The notes below the pieces were generated by a model that saw nothing but the letters and a program-made list of their open reading frames with translations, was not told where the DNA came from and made no database searches. A DNA stretch of 6,272 nucleotides from Acidobacteriota bacterium (GTDB lineage: Bacteria > Acidobacteriota > Vicinamibacteria > Vicinamibacterales > UBA823), in NCBI GenBank assembly GCA_003509065.1, contig DODG01000001.1:1-6272 (forward strand), written 5' to 3'. This document shows positions 1 through 6,054 of the stretch, piece after piece (within the stretch, counting starts at the first letter, position 1; every line of letters begins with the position of its first letter). The position numbers and the translations under genes are program-made.

Positions 1-98
1 GCAAAGCAAAATGGACAGTTCAGGTCGCCATAAGCGATGACGTTATCAAGGTTTTCAGACTGAAGTGCTGATAACGGGCTTGTACTAGGGGAATTCAC
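1..98 (-). CDS. DsbA-family thioredoxin-fold protein, N-terminal fragment (runs off left edge)
   Basis: Reading the minus strand from a GTG at 98 gives 32 codons that stay open to the window edge. The fragment ends in AYGDLNCPFCF, that is, a beta strand (residues 20-25) followed by a CPFC motif at residues 28-31. A hydrophobic strand leading into Asp-x-x-CPxC is the usual opening of DsbA-like thioredoxin-fold proteins (the DSBA/FrnE/HCCA-isomerase superfamily), in which the two cysteines form the redox-active disulfide. No signal peptide is visible, so a cytoplasmic DsbA-like oxidoreductase or isomerase fits better than a periplasmic DsbA. The GTG start is the first usable one before the strand and has no clear Shine-Dalgarno site. 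The frame is open upstream to a stop at 168-170, so a longer N-terminus with a rarer start is possible. Family call inferred from 32 residues only; the exact subfamily cannot be judged. Confidence 0.58.
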   Translation of the reverse strand, partial: MNSPSTSPLSALQSENLDNVIAYGDLNCPFCF

Positions 99-106
99 AA
101 TCGTAA

Positions 107-448
107 CTATGTCAACGTCTTGCTTGTAGGGCCTAAGATTGGTGATTGTAACAAGAAGGCTTGCAGGTTATTGACGACCGGGTCATGTTGGGGTTTGTTT
201 GTCGAACGGATTTCAGAGCACACTAATTCAGTTGCTGTCTTGGTCTTAGTCCTGGTCTTGGATGCGGCGTATAGCCTGGTAGCGTGGCCCTGTGTCGATT
301 CACCGTGCCGATTAACGGATGAGTTCGATCGTTGCCGACTGACATTCTGTATTCCTTGTATTTCAGCTAAGATGTCATCGATTGTTGGATTATTTTCCCT
401 TGGGTGTCTGTTAAAACCACTCATCGACGCTTTCTGGTGGTCAACCAC
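107..448 (-). CDS. Hypothetical small hydrophilic protein (uncertain)
   Basis: This is an open frame of 113 codons from GTG 448, or 105 codons from ATG 424, that I do not recognise. The product is hydrophilic and rich in Asn, Ser, Thr, Arg and Gln. It has a short helix-like segment around PTIDDILAEIQ (residues 21-31) and a low-complexity KTRTKTKT stretch near residue 68; no transmembrane segment or signal peptide is visible. AGGGGA at 451-456 lies only 2 nt before GTG 448, which is closer than usual, and ATG 424 has no good site. The stop is 8 nt upstream of the GTG of the DsbA-like fragment, on the same strand, which would suit a two-gene operon. An overlapping plus-strand frame of similar length exists but is hydrophobic and Cys-rich, as expected for an antisense shadow. 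It could be a real lineage-specific gene or a chance frame. Confidence 0.33.
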   Translation of the reverse strand: MVDHQKASMSGFNRHPRENNPTIDDILAEIQGIQNVSRQRSNSSVNRHGESTQGHATRLYAASKTRTKTKTATELVCSEIRSTNKPQHDPVVNNLQAFLLQSPILGPTSKTLT

Positions 449-553
449 AATCCCCTATGATTGCTAGGGTGTATGGCGCTCAGCGCTGTTGTAGATTATT
501 AGCTGATAAGATTTCTATCCCATTTTCCAAAAGCAGTGGTTTGTGTTCTGTCC

Positions 554-574
554 TGCCGTTTCCTTGAAGCGGCA
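554..574 (+). terminator. Short hairpin upstream of the importer (weak terminator or leader structure)
   Basis: Bases 554-562 pair with 566-574 (GCCGTTTC against GAAGCGGC, plus an outer T-A pair, one G-T wobble) around a 3-nt loop. The following bases ATTTCTCC form only a poor T-tract. On the plus strand it could be a weak intrinsic terminator or attenuator ahead of the permease gene, whose start is 74 bp further on. The stem and its pairing are visible; any function is inferred. Confidence 0.3.
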
Positions 575-636
575 TTTCTCCGAGTGGTTGCTGATTGGAT
601 AAGACATTAGGCTTTGGGGACCATCGGGTGTGCCCC

Positions 637-642
637 AGGAGG
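637..642 (+). promoter_or_regulatory. Ribosome binding site of the permease gene (decides start)
   Basis: A perfect AGGAGG lies 5 nt before ATG 648. It selects ATG 648 over the more upstream in-frame GTG at 630, which would place the AGGAGG inside the coding sequence. Confidence 0.8.
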
Positions 643-647
643 TTGTG

Positions 648-1310
648 ATGTATGACTGGAGTTTCAGCGTTGTATGGGATTATAGGGTGGTCTATATCCA
701 GGGTGCATTGATCACGTTGCAACTCAGTCTGTTAGCTGTACTGTTCAGCTTGTCGTTAGGTTTAGTGGTGGGAATTGCCCGGCAGAGTCCGCGCAGGTCT
801 CTTTCCTTCCCGGCTGCGTGGTACGTGGAAATATTTCGGGATACCCCATTACTCATTCAGATCGTTTGGATTTTCTATTGTCTCCCGATCCTTATGGGGG
901 TCACGTTGTCCGCATTCTGGGCTTCGGTTGTTGCGCTGTCTTTGCATATGTCGGCCTATGTCGCGGAGATCGTTCGGGCAGGTATTGCGGCCGTTGATAA
1001 AGGGCATATTGATGCTGCAAAGATTCTGGGATTGAATTACTTTCAGATTATGCGCCGTATTATCTTGCCGCAGGCGCTGCGGCGAATGCTCCCACCGTTG
1101 GTCAATAATTTTGCTGACATCTTGAAACTCTCAGCACTGGCTTCTGTCATTGGTGTCTATGAGTTACTTCATTCAGTCGAAAATGTCATTATGAACAATT
1201 TCCGACCACTGGAGATGTACTCTGCCCTTGCAGTCGTGTACTTCATGCTGATTTTCCCGGTGGCTTTTGTTGCTCGGCGTGCTGAACTTTATTTTGCTGA
1301 GAGGTTTTGA
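648..1310 (+). CDS. Polar amino acid ABC transporter, permease subunit
   Basis: This is an inner-membrane permease of the polar amino acid uptake family (PAAT; HisM/GlnP-like), 220 residues, the normal length. The N-terminal segment YIQGALITLQLSLLAV (16-31) and the EIFRDTPLLIQ motif (61-71, usual form E-x-FRGTPLL-Q) are family hallmarks. The cytoplasmic EAA loop that docks onto the ATPase is seen at about 116-143 (VDKGHIDAAKILGL then RRIILPQA, where the Gly and ILPQA are the conserved part). About five transmembrane helices can be picked out, near residues 15-43, 66-85, 88-110, 150-170 and 188-210. The stop is 3 bp before the ATPase start, so the two are almost certainly co-transcribed and probably translationally coupled. 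No second permease gene is present, so a homodimer is the simplest channel. The substrate cannot be read from the sequence. Confidence 0.93.
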   Translation: MYDWSFSVVWDYRVVYIQGALITLQLSLLAVLFSLSLGLVVGIARQSPRRSLSFPAAWYVEIFRDTPLLIQIVWIFYCLPILMGVTLSAFWASVVALSLHMSAYVAEIVRAGIAAVDKGHIDAAKILGLNYFQIMRRIILPQALRRMLPPLVNNFADILKLSALASVIGVYELLHSVENVIMNNFRPLEMYSALAVVYFMLIFPVAFVARRAELYFAERF

Positions 1311-1313
1311 TCG

Positions 1314-2096
1314 GTGAATTCAACAGTTCCTGCTATTCAGTTACAAGCCATTAAGAAACGTTTCGGATCGCTCGAGGTCCTGTGCGGAATCGATCTTGAG
1401 GTCAAAACCGGAGAGGTCGTCTGTGTGATCGGTCCATCGGGCTCCGGGAAAAGCACTCTGTTGCGCTGTATAGCTTACTTAGAAGACGATTTCGAAGGGG
1501 CGATTTATCTCGGGGGTGAGCTGCTTGGCCGCGTTTTGAACGATGGCCGTTTGGAACGCGTAGGGGGAGCTGCGTTACGCAAAGTGCAGATGAAGGTAGG
1601 CATGGTGTTTCAGCAGTTCAATCTTTGGCCACACAAAACGGTGTTGGGAAACATTACCGAGGCGCTCATGCTGGTAAAGAAAATGCCAAGAGATGAAGCT
1701 GAGGCAATTGGGGATCAGCTGTTAGGTAAAGTGGGCCTTTCGGAAAAGCGCAATGAATACCCTTCGCATCTGTCCGGTGGACAACAACAGCGAGTCGCCA
1801 TTGCCCGTGCACTGGCAATGCACCCAGAGATCATGTTGTTCGATGAGGTCACGTCGGCACTCGATCCAGAGTTGGTGGACGAGGTTCTCCGAGTAATGAA
1901 ACAGCTCGCGGAAGAGGGGATGACCATGGTGGTGGTGACGCATGAGATCGGGTTTGCTTCCAGAGTGGCAGATCGAGTCGTATTTATGGACGGAGGGGTG
2001 ATTATTGAGGAAGGCACGCCAGAGAAAGTGTTGAAAAACCCTAATCAGGCGCGAACTCGTGAATTCCTTTCATTGATGACGCATGAAGAATTTTAA
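1314..2096 (+). CDS. Polar amino acid ABC transporter, ATP-binding subunit
   Basis: This is the cytoplasmic ATPase that powers the adjacent permease (HisP/GlnQ type), 260 residues. Every motif is intact: aromatic A-loop Phe17, Walker [10 protein letters not shown] (40-48), Q-loop FQQFNLWPH (99-107), signature LSGGQQQR (153-160), Walker B IMLFDE (173-178), D-loop SALD (181-184) and switch His210 in VVTHE. The segment between Walker A and the Q-loop (about 63-92) is long, as in HisP-like proteins. After the catalytic Glu178 the usual Pro is Val ([10 protein letters not shown]), a variant common in this family. The start is GTG 1314, 3 bp after the permease stop, with GAGAGG at 1299-1304 as the likely ribosome binding site. 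The substrate is set by the partner binding protein, not by this subunit. Confidence 0.95.
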   Translation: MNSTVPAIQLQAIKKRFGSLEVLCGIDLEVKTGEVVCVIGPSGSGKSTLLRCIAYLEDDFEGAIYLGGELLGRVLNDGRLERVGGAALRKVQMKVGMVFQQFNLWPHKTVLGNITEALMLVKKMPRDEAEAIGDQLLGKVGLSEKRNEYPSHLSGGQQQRVAIARALAMHPEIMLFDEVTSALDPELVDEVLRVMKQLAEEGMTMVVVTHEIGFASRVADRVVFMDGGVIIEEGTPEKVLKNPNQARTREFLSLMTHEEF

Positions 2097-2185
2097 TTTG
2101 ATTTGGGTATCCCATTATTGTTGCGGCCACAAGAAGCGGCTGCGTTTCGAGCGGTGTAACCAACGGGCAAATGCCCACTATGACG

Positions 2186-2191
2186 AGGAGG
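2186..2191 (+). promoter_or_regulatory. Ribosome binding site of the binding-protein gene (decides start)
   Basis: AGGAGG (followed by AG) stands 9 nt before ATG 2201. Two in-frame upstream ATGs at 2171 and 2180 would put this site inside the gene and add 10 or 7 residues ahead of the signal peptide, so ATG 2201 is preferred. Confidence 0.75.
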
Positions 2192-2200
2192 AGTGAAGTT

Positions 2201-3016
2201 ATGAACAGTAGAAAAAATCGTATTTACCGTCTTGTGCCAACTTTGTTTGCTGCTATGGCGGTCGTGTCATTACTAGTGACCCCTGCCGATGCAAGAGATA
2301 TGGCGGACATAACGAAGTCAAAGCAGTTCAATATTGGAGTTGTACCGTTCCCACCCGATGTCATCAGAGACCCTAAGACTGGCGAGTACAAGGGTATTTT
2401 TGTGGATGCTGCTCGATCGATTTGCGAGACCATCGAGGTCGAATGTGTTTTCAAGGAATTCGCATGGGCGACTTTTATTGCAGGAATACAATCAAGACAG
2501 ATTGATCTTTCTGTTGCGTCAACCTACTCGAAGATGAAAAGAGCCCTCGTCGTCAATTTTAGTCAACCTATTTATTTTCTCGGCTATAGAGCGGTTGCAA
2601 AAAAAGGTGACAATCGATTCAACAGTCCTGAAGATTTAAACAATGCTGATATCACCATTGGAGTTACCCAAGGGACGGGTGAGCATGACTGGGCGCAGAA
2701 GGTGGCACCTAAGGCGAAGCTGAGCGTGGTCAAAACTGAAGAGTTAAATATGCTTCAGATTATCACCGGAAAAGTTGACGTTGCCATTGGCGACTCAGTC
2801 GCGGCCCATCATGCGCTTGTCAAACAGTCAGGTATCCAGGCAGTGCTTGGGGGTCGGATCTACAGCAGAAACATGGTCGCCTGGGCAATGCACAAAGAGG
2901 ACACTGATATTCTGCGCTTCGTTAATACCGCGCTTAATCAGTTAATTGCTAGTGGTAAGTTGGAAGACCTTGCAAAGAAATACGAGGCCCCATGGATTAA
3001 CGATTTAGCTTTTTGA
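2201..3016 (+). CDS. Periplasmic amino acid-type substrate-binding protein of the ABC importer
   Basis: This is a solute-binding protein of family 3 (SBP_bac_3, COG0834 type), 271 residues. It captures the ligand in the periplasm and delivers it to the permease. It begins with a Sec signal peptide: basic residues 4-10, a hydrophobic core at about 11-27, and A-D-A at 29-31 with cleavage after Ala31. No lipobox Cys is present, so it is soluble. The two-lobe fold shows GEYKGIFVDAAR (61-72), the conserved Arg114 expected to hold the ligand carboxylate, QGTG (157-160) with Thr159, and VDVAIGDS (192-199) with Asp198 expected to hold the amino group. Cys75 and Cys82 are spaced like the disulfide pair of HisJ/LAO proteins. 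The residue three before Arg114, usually Thr in this family, is Lys111. It follows the ATPase gene by 104 bp with its own strong ribosome binding site. The ligand is unknown. Confidence 0.92.
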   Translation: MNSRKNRIYRLVPTLFAAMAVVSLLVTPADARDMADITKSKQFNIGVVPFPPDVIRDPKTGEYKGIFVDAARSICETIEVECVFKEFAWATFIAGIQSRQIDLSVASTYSKMKRALVVNFSQPIYFLGYRAVAKKGDNRFNSPEDLNNADITIGVTQGTGEHDWAQKVAPKAKLSVVKTEELNMLQIITGKVDVAIGDSVAAHHALVKQSGIQAVLGGRIYSRNMVAWAMHKEDTDILRFVNTALNQLIASGKLEDLAKKYEAPWINDLAF

Positions 3017-3026
3017 TAGGAGTTCA

Positions 3027-3076
3027 GTGTGCGAGGATTTCGGACAATAGCTTACGCTTACGAAATCCTCGCATGC
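3027..3076. repeat. Perfect 13-bp inverted repeat downstream of the binding-protein gene
   Basis: Bases 3030-3042 (TGCGAGGATTTCG) are the exact reverse complement of 3061-3073, around an 18-nt loop; G-T wobbles and a G-C pair can extend the stem to 3027/3076. The left arm begins 14 bp after the binding-protein stop. No T-tract follows on either strand, so it is not a classical intrinsic terminator. It could be a transcript-end structure for the importer operon, an mRNA 3'-stabilising stem, or a REP-like dispersed repeat. It sits in the 247-bp gap between convergent genes, where I see no other convincing feature. Confidence 0.7.
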
Positions 3077-3263
3077 ATTCGGTGAAGTCCTACAAAAACG
3101 CGCTGAGGCGCCAAAGTCTGTTGCGCCCCTGACGTGGTTGGCATGAAACACGGGGCAAGGTGAATAGGCCAACCGTTGATGGCGCGAACGAATGCATGGT
3201 GCGCTGGGAAGTGAATAGTTTCGCCAACCATGATGGAGAGGGTCGTTACGATGCTCAGGTCGA

Positions 3264-4163
3264 TTATTTGACCGAGGTGACTTGAGCGCGCGTAATGAGC
3301 AAAACCGAGGTGGCAATAATAATCATGCCAGCAATGGCCTGCAGGCCCAGTTTTTCGTCAAAAAGCAACCACATCATGATCATTGCCAAAGGCGGTACCA
3401 GAAAGAACAGACTGGCAACATTGACAGCAGCATTTTGTTTGACCATGACCCACAAGAGAGTCATGGCCCCCAACGAAACAACCAATACAAGCCACGATAG
3501 TGCAAATAGAAATTCGCCACTCCATTCTACGTGTCCGCTTTCCAGTAATAAGGAGAGCAGTAGCATCATGATACCGGCAGCGAGAAACTGCAGGAAGGCA
3601 CCACTCCCAAGATCCATTTCACTGCAATAGCGCTTTTGATAAACCGTCGCAATACTGATGGCGACGACAGACATCAAGCAAAGTCCCATGCCGAATAGAT
3701 CTCGACCAAAGACGTCTAACTGTTCCGTGACAACCAACGCGACCCCGAGCGCTCCCCCGATAAAGCCAAGCCACTGGCGCTGGCTAACTTTTTCACCGAC
3801 GAAAGGTTGAACCAATACGGCTGTGATCAGCGGTTGTGTTCCCAGTATGAGTGCGCAAACACCGACGGGCACGCCGCGATAAACTGCTTCAAACACGCCA
3901 CCGAGATAGATGCCATGAATCAAGACGCCGCAGAATATGATGTGCACATAGGCGCTGAGGTGCGAAGGCCACGGGCTACGTAGTTGCCAGGCGACCAGAA
4001 GGAAAATACTCGCTGCCAGTAAGAACCGCCAGGCGAGGAAGGTAAACGGTTCGGCGTAAGGCAGTCCAAAGCGAATGCCGACAAAGGCGGAACTCCAAAG
4101 GAAAACAAAAACTACCGGCGTCGCGGGAATAAATCGATGCCACAGGGCAGTTGCGTGAGTCAC
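3264..4163 (-). CDS. EamA/DMT-superfamily transporter
   Basis: This is an inner-membrane transporter of the drug/metabolite transporter superfamily (EamA, RhtA/YdcZ-like broad group), 299 residues, normal for the family. Members mostly export amino acids or related metabolites; the substrate here is unknown. It is very hydrophobic, with about ten helices in two repeated EamA halves. The first half opens with FLWSSAFVGIRFGL (21-34) and closes with GEKVSQRQWLGFIGGALGV (123-141). The second half ends with the matching PPLAMIMMWLLFDEKL and a GMIIIATSVLL helix. The GALILGTQP-like segment (GVCALILGTQPL, 101-112) is the usual pore-region motif. The start is GTG 4163, directly after an in-frame TAA, so no longer form is possible; the ribosome binding site is weak (GAGAT). 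It is convergent with the ABC importer and so not in its operon. Confidence 0.9.
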   Translation of the reverse strand: MTHATALWHRFIPATPVVFVFLWSSAFVGIRFGLPYAEPFTFLAWRFLLAASIFLLVAWQLRSPWPSHLSAYVHIIFCGVLIHGIYLGGVFEAVYRGVPVGVCALILGTQPLITAVLVQPFVGEKVSQRQWLGFIGGALGVALVVTEQLDVFGRDLFGMGLCLMSVVAISIATVYQKRYCSEMDLGSGAFLQFLAAGIMMLLLSLLLESGHVEWSGEFLFALSWLVLVVSLGAMTLLWVMVKQNAAVNVASLFFLVPPLAMIMMWLLFDEKLGLQAIAGMIIIATSVLLITRAQVTSVK

Positions 4164-4495
4164 TTAGTGGCGATCTCGACGATGGCATAAAAGGCTATTG
4201 TCCCACGCCCTCAACGAGACTTGCATGGCTCGAAGTAGAGTCGCCGCTGAGCACCTAACCCGTCAGTCAAAGAGTTGTGTGGGCGAATAATTCACCAACC
4301 CGGTCTCAAGTTTCTTATTTGTTTTGCGCACTGGAGTCGACGGGTCACGTGCCGATGGAGGTGGTGCGGGTTAGTCTGTATATTCGTAAGTGTTTGACTA
4401 TAAATGGGTTTTGTTAGAAAATCGTACTGTTAACAGAGCCTGTCTGCATCGCCAATTGGCTGCCTACCATTTGCCTTCAAATAGTGGGGTGGCTG
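4164..4495. other. Intergenic region between the divergent transporter and tRNA-Leu
   Basis: No credible gene is seen in these 332 bases. Short frames exist on both strands (about 20 codons each) but lack ribosome binding sites. The stretch should contain the promoter of the minus-strand EamA gene, though I found no well-spaced -35/-10 pair for it. TTGACT at 4394-4399 on the plus strand has only a poor -10 (TAGAAA) 15 bp on. An 8-bp pair CTAACCCG/CGGGTTAG lies more than 100 bp apart and is likely chance. Confidence 0.4.
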
Positions 4496-4523
4496 TTGAA
4501 AACCACGATTACAGCGTTATATA
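4496..4523 (+). promoter_or_regulatory. Candidate sigma-70 promoter for tRNA-Leu and tig
   Basis: TTGAAA (4496-4501, five of six consensus bases) is followed after 16 bp by TATATA (4518-4523); TATAGA two bases later gives 18-bp spacing. Transcription would start near 4530, leaving a leader of about 20 nt before the mature tRNA, which is usual for a single tRNA promoter. Confidence 0.55.
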
Positions 4524-4550
4524 GAATCAGAAGCGGCAAGATGCAGCATC

Positions 4551-4635
4551 GCGAAAGTGGCGGAACTGGTAGACGCGCTGGTTTTAGGTATCAGTGGGGT
4601 AACCCATGGGAGTTCGAGTCTCCCCTTTCGCACCA
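4551..4635 (+). tRNA. tRNA-Leu (anticodon UAG)
   Basis: A complete class II tRNA of 85 nt including an encoded CCA end. Acceptor stem 4551-4557 (GCGAAAG) pairs with 4625-4631 (CTTTCGC). The D stem is 4560-4562 with 4574-4576. The anticodon stem 4578-4582 pairs with 4590-4594, and the anticodon TAG is at 4585-4587, followed by G37. The long variable arm TGGG-GTAA-CCCA typical of leucine tRNAs spans 4595-4607. The T arm GGGAG-TTCGAGT-CTCCC is 4608-4624, then discriminator A4632 and CCA 4633-4635. It decodes CUA and, by wobble, other CUN leucine codons. It lies 43 bp upstream of tig with no terminator between, so it is probably cut out of a longer transcript. Confidence 0.97.
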
Positions 4636-4678
4636 GTATCACGATCGCATTGCTGAGCGGCATAGCAGAGGATGACCA

Positions 4679-6013
4679 GTGGAAGTTTCGATCGAATCAC
4701 CCGGTGAAATTGTTCGCCGCATGACTATTAAGGTACCCGCCACAGAGTTGGAAAAGGGAGTCGATGCACGCATTGTTCGATTTGCCCGGACAGCCAAAAT
4801 CCCTGGATTTCGGCCGGGTAAGGTGCCACGTAAAGTGGCCGAAGCCCAATTTGGTATTCAGGCGCTACATGAAGCCGCTCAGGAACTGATTGACACGAGT
4901 TACCGTGACGCCTTGCAGGAACAGGCAATTGTACCGGTAGGTATGCCATCGATTGAGCCGAAAAACCTCACGCGAGGTGAAATCCTTGAATACACGGCCA
5001 CGATTGAAGTTTTTCCAGATATTCCCAGACATGATATCAAGGGCAAGCGCGTTGAACGACCGGTCTGCGCGGTTGAAGACAGCGACATCGACCAGACGGT
5101 TGAAACACTCCGAAAGCGCCGGACAACTTGGGAACCCACCTTTGATGTCGCGAATGAAGGTGACCGTGTCTCGGTCGATTTCAAGGGCACTGTCGATGGA
5201 GAGCCGTTTGAGGGTGGCGAGGCAGAGAACTATCCGGCTGTCATCGGCAGTGGTGGTTTGTTGCCTGAGTTCGAGAGTGCTTTGGCAGGGACCAAGGCTG
5301 ATGACCAAGTGACGGTGTCTCTCACTTTCCCTGAAGATTACCCCAATGCGGAACTCGCTGGACAAGCAGCTGAATTTGCGATCACGGTGCGCGATGTCGG
5401 TCGGCCGGTATTGCCGGAAGTGGATGAAGACTTTATAAAAGCCCTTGGCATTAGTGAGGGGACTTCAGATGCGTTTCGGGCTGAAGTGAGATCGAATCTC
5501 GAACGTGAACGCGACGAGCGAGTGCGCAGCCTGCTGCGGCATGCTGTTTTCGATGCGTTACTCGAAGGCAATGATTTCCCCGTCCCAGAAACGTTGATCG
5601 AGGAAGAGATTGAACGGGCGATTCAGGCGACTCGAGCGCAACTCCAGCAGCAGGGGTTGCCGGGTGATGGTGATATTGATCGAACGCGTTACCGTGACGA
5701 GGCCAAGCGTCGAGTCGCGTTGGGTTTAGTGATGAACGAATTCGTTAAGGTGAGGGAGCTCCAACCGGGGGATGACGAAGTAAAGGCGCATCTGGAAAAG
5801 CTTGCGTCGAGTTACGATGATCCTCAGCAGGTGATCAGTTGGCACTATGCTGAACGCTCGCGGTTGAGTCAGATCGAAGCGTTGGTCGTAGAGGAAAAGG
5901 CGATTCAGTGTCTGCTAGAGGAAGCCGAAGTCGTGGATAATGAAATACGGTTCAGCGAATTCATGAACCCTGCGGCTACGGGTAATACCGATGCGGTTTC
6001 AGCGACAGAATGA
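4679..6013 (+). CDS. tig: Trigger factor, ribosome-associated chaperone and peptidyl-prolyl isomerase
   Basis: Trigger factor binds ribosomal protein L23 at the exit tunnel and shields and folds nascent chains in the cytoplasm. The N-terminal ribosome-binding domain opens with MEVSIES and carries the docking motif GFRPGKVP at 43-50, in the same position as in the E. coli protein. The FKBP-like PPIase domain spans about 161-242 ([20 protein letters not shown]; later [21 protein letters not shown]). The C-terminal helical chaperone domain covers about 250-430 and ends in a motif like FSEFMN. A 13-residue tail rich in Ala and Thr follows, making 444 residues against 432 in E. coli. The start is GTG 4679, with AGAGGA at 4667-4672, 6 nt upstream; this start matches the family N-terminus exactly. 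clpP follows directly, the usual order in Gammaproteobacteria. Confidence 0.97.
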   Translation: MEVSIESPGEIVRRMTIKVPATELEKGVDARIVRFARTAKIPGFRPGKVPRKVAEAQFGIQALHEAAQELIDTSYRDALQEQAIVPVGMPSIEPKNLTRGEILEYTATIEVFPDIPRHDIKGKRVERPVCAVEDSDIDQTVETLRKRRTTWEPTFDVANEGDRVSVDFKGTVDGEPFEGGEAENYPAVIGSGGLLPEFESALAGTKADDQVTVSLTFPEDYPNAELAGQAAEFAITVRDVGRPVLPEVDEDFIKALGISEGTSDAFRAEVRSNLERERDERVRSLLRHAVFDALLEGNDFPVPETLIEEEIERAIQATRAQLQQQGLPGDGDIDRTRYRDEAKRRVALGLVMNEFVKVRELQPGDDEVKAHLEKLASSYDDPQQVISWHYAERSRLSQIEALVVEEKAIQCLLEEAEVVDNEIRFSEFMNPAATGNTDAVSATE

Positions 6014-6044
6014 CAAACAGTGGGACTAGGTTAACTGAGTTAGC

Positions 6045-6050
6045 AGGGGG
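6045..6050 (+). promoter_or_regulatory. Likely ribosome binding site of clpP
   Basis: AGGGGG ends 4 nt before GTG 6055, making that the favoured clpP start. An in-frame ATG at 6010, overlapping the tig stop as ATGA, has no visible site of its own. Confidence 0.5.
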
Positions 6051-6054
6051 CAAC

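Larger units (their letters stand above)
449..647. other. Divergent intergenic region
   Basis: This stretch separates the minus-strand left-edge genes from the plus-strand ABC importer, so promoters for both directions should lie here. It contains an AT-rich patch around 490-530 and the hairpin at 554-574. I found no convincing -35/-10 pair with normal spacing in either direction, and no recognisable operator beyond that hairpin. Confidence 0.4.

Noticed and set aside
120..467. Plus-strand frame of 115 codons
   Set aside because: It is antisense to the 107-448 minus frame, Cys- and Leu-rich with a VLVLVLVL run that mirrors the Lys-Thr repeat, and resembles no family.
480..722. Minus-strand frame of 80 codons
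   Set aside because: It overlaps the start of the clear permease gene and its ribosome binding site.
2165..2176. GGGCAAATGCCC near-palindrome ahead of the binding-protein gene
   Set aside because: Too short to be a convincing hairpin or operator on its own, and only one copy was seen.
3058..3231. Minus-strand frame of 57 codons (MVGETIHFPAHH...), a possible gene remnant in the gap
   Set aside because: No ribosome binding site precedes the ATG and no family is recognisable; kept only as a possible decayed fragment.
3005..3316. Minus-strand frame of 103 codons over the convergent gap
   Set aside because: It overlaps the ends of both flanking genes, runs through the inverted repeat, and has a basic Pro/Ser/His-rich composition typical of a chance frame.
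4164..4226. Possible 20-codon leader peptide (MQVSLRAWDNS...) ending right before the EamA GTG on the minus strand
   Set aside because: No ribosome binding site and no amino acid run of the kind seen in attenuator peptides.
4551..4635. tRNA-Leu as an integration site for a genomic island
   Set aside because: Islands usually integrate at the tRNA 3' end and leave a repeat there; here the 3' side is the intact, expected tig gene, and no integrase or repeated tRNA end is seen.
4484..4675. Plus-strand frame of 63 codons
   Set aside because: It reads straight through the tRNA-Leu gene.
91..5962. Six GAATTC sites (91, 1316, 2061, 2456, 5738, 5957), more than chance predicts
   Set aside because: Several lie within coding sequence and share no strand, spacing or context; at most they hint that this site is not avoided.
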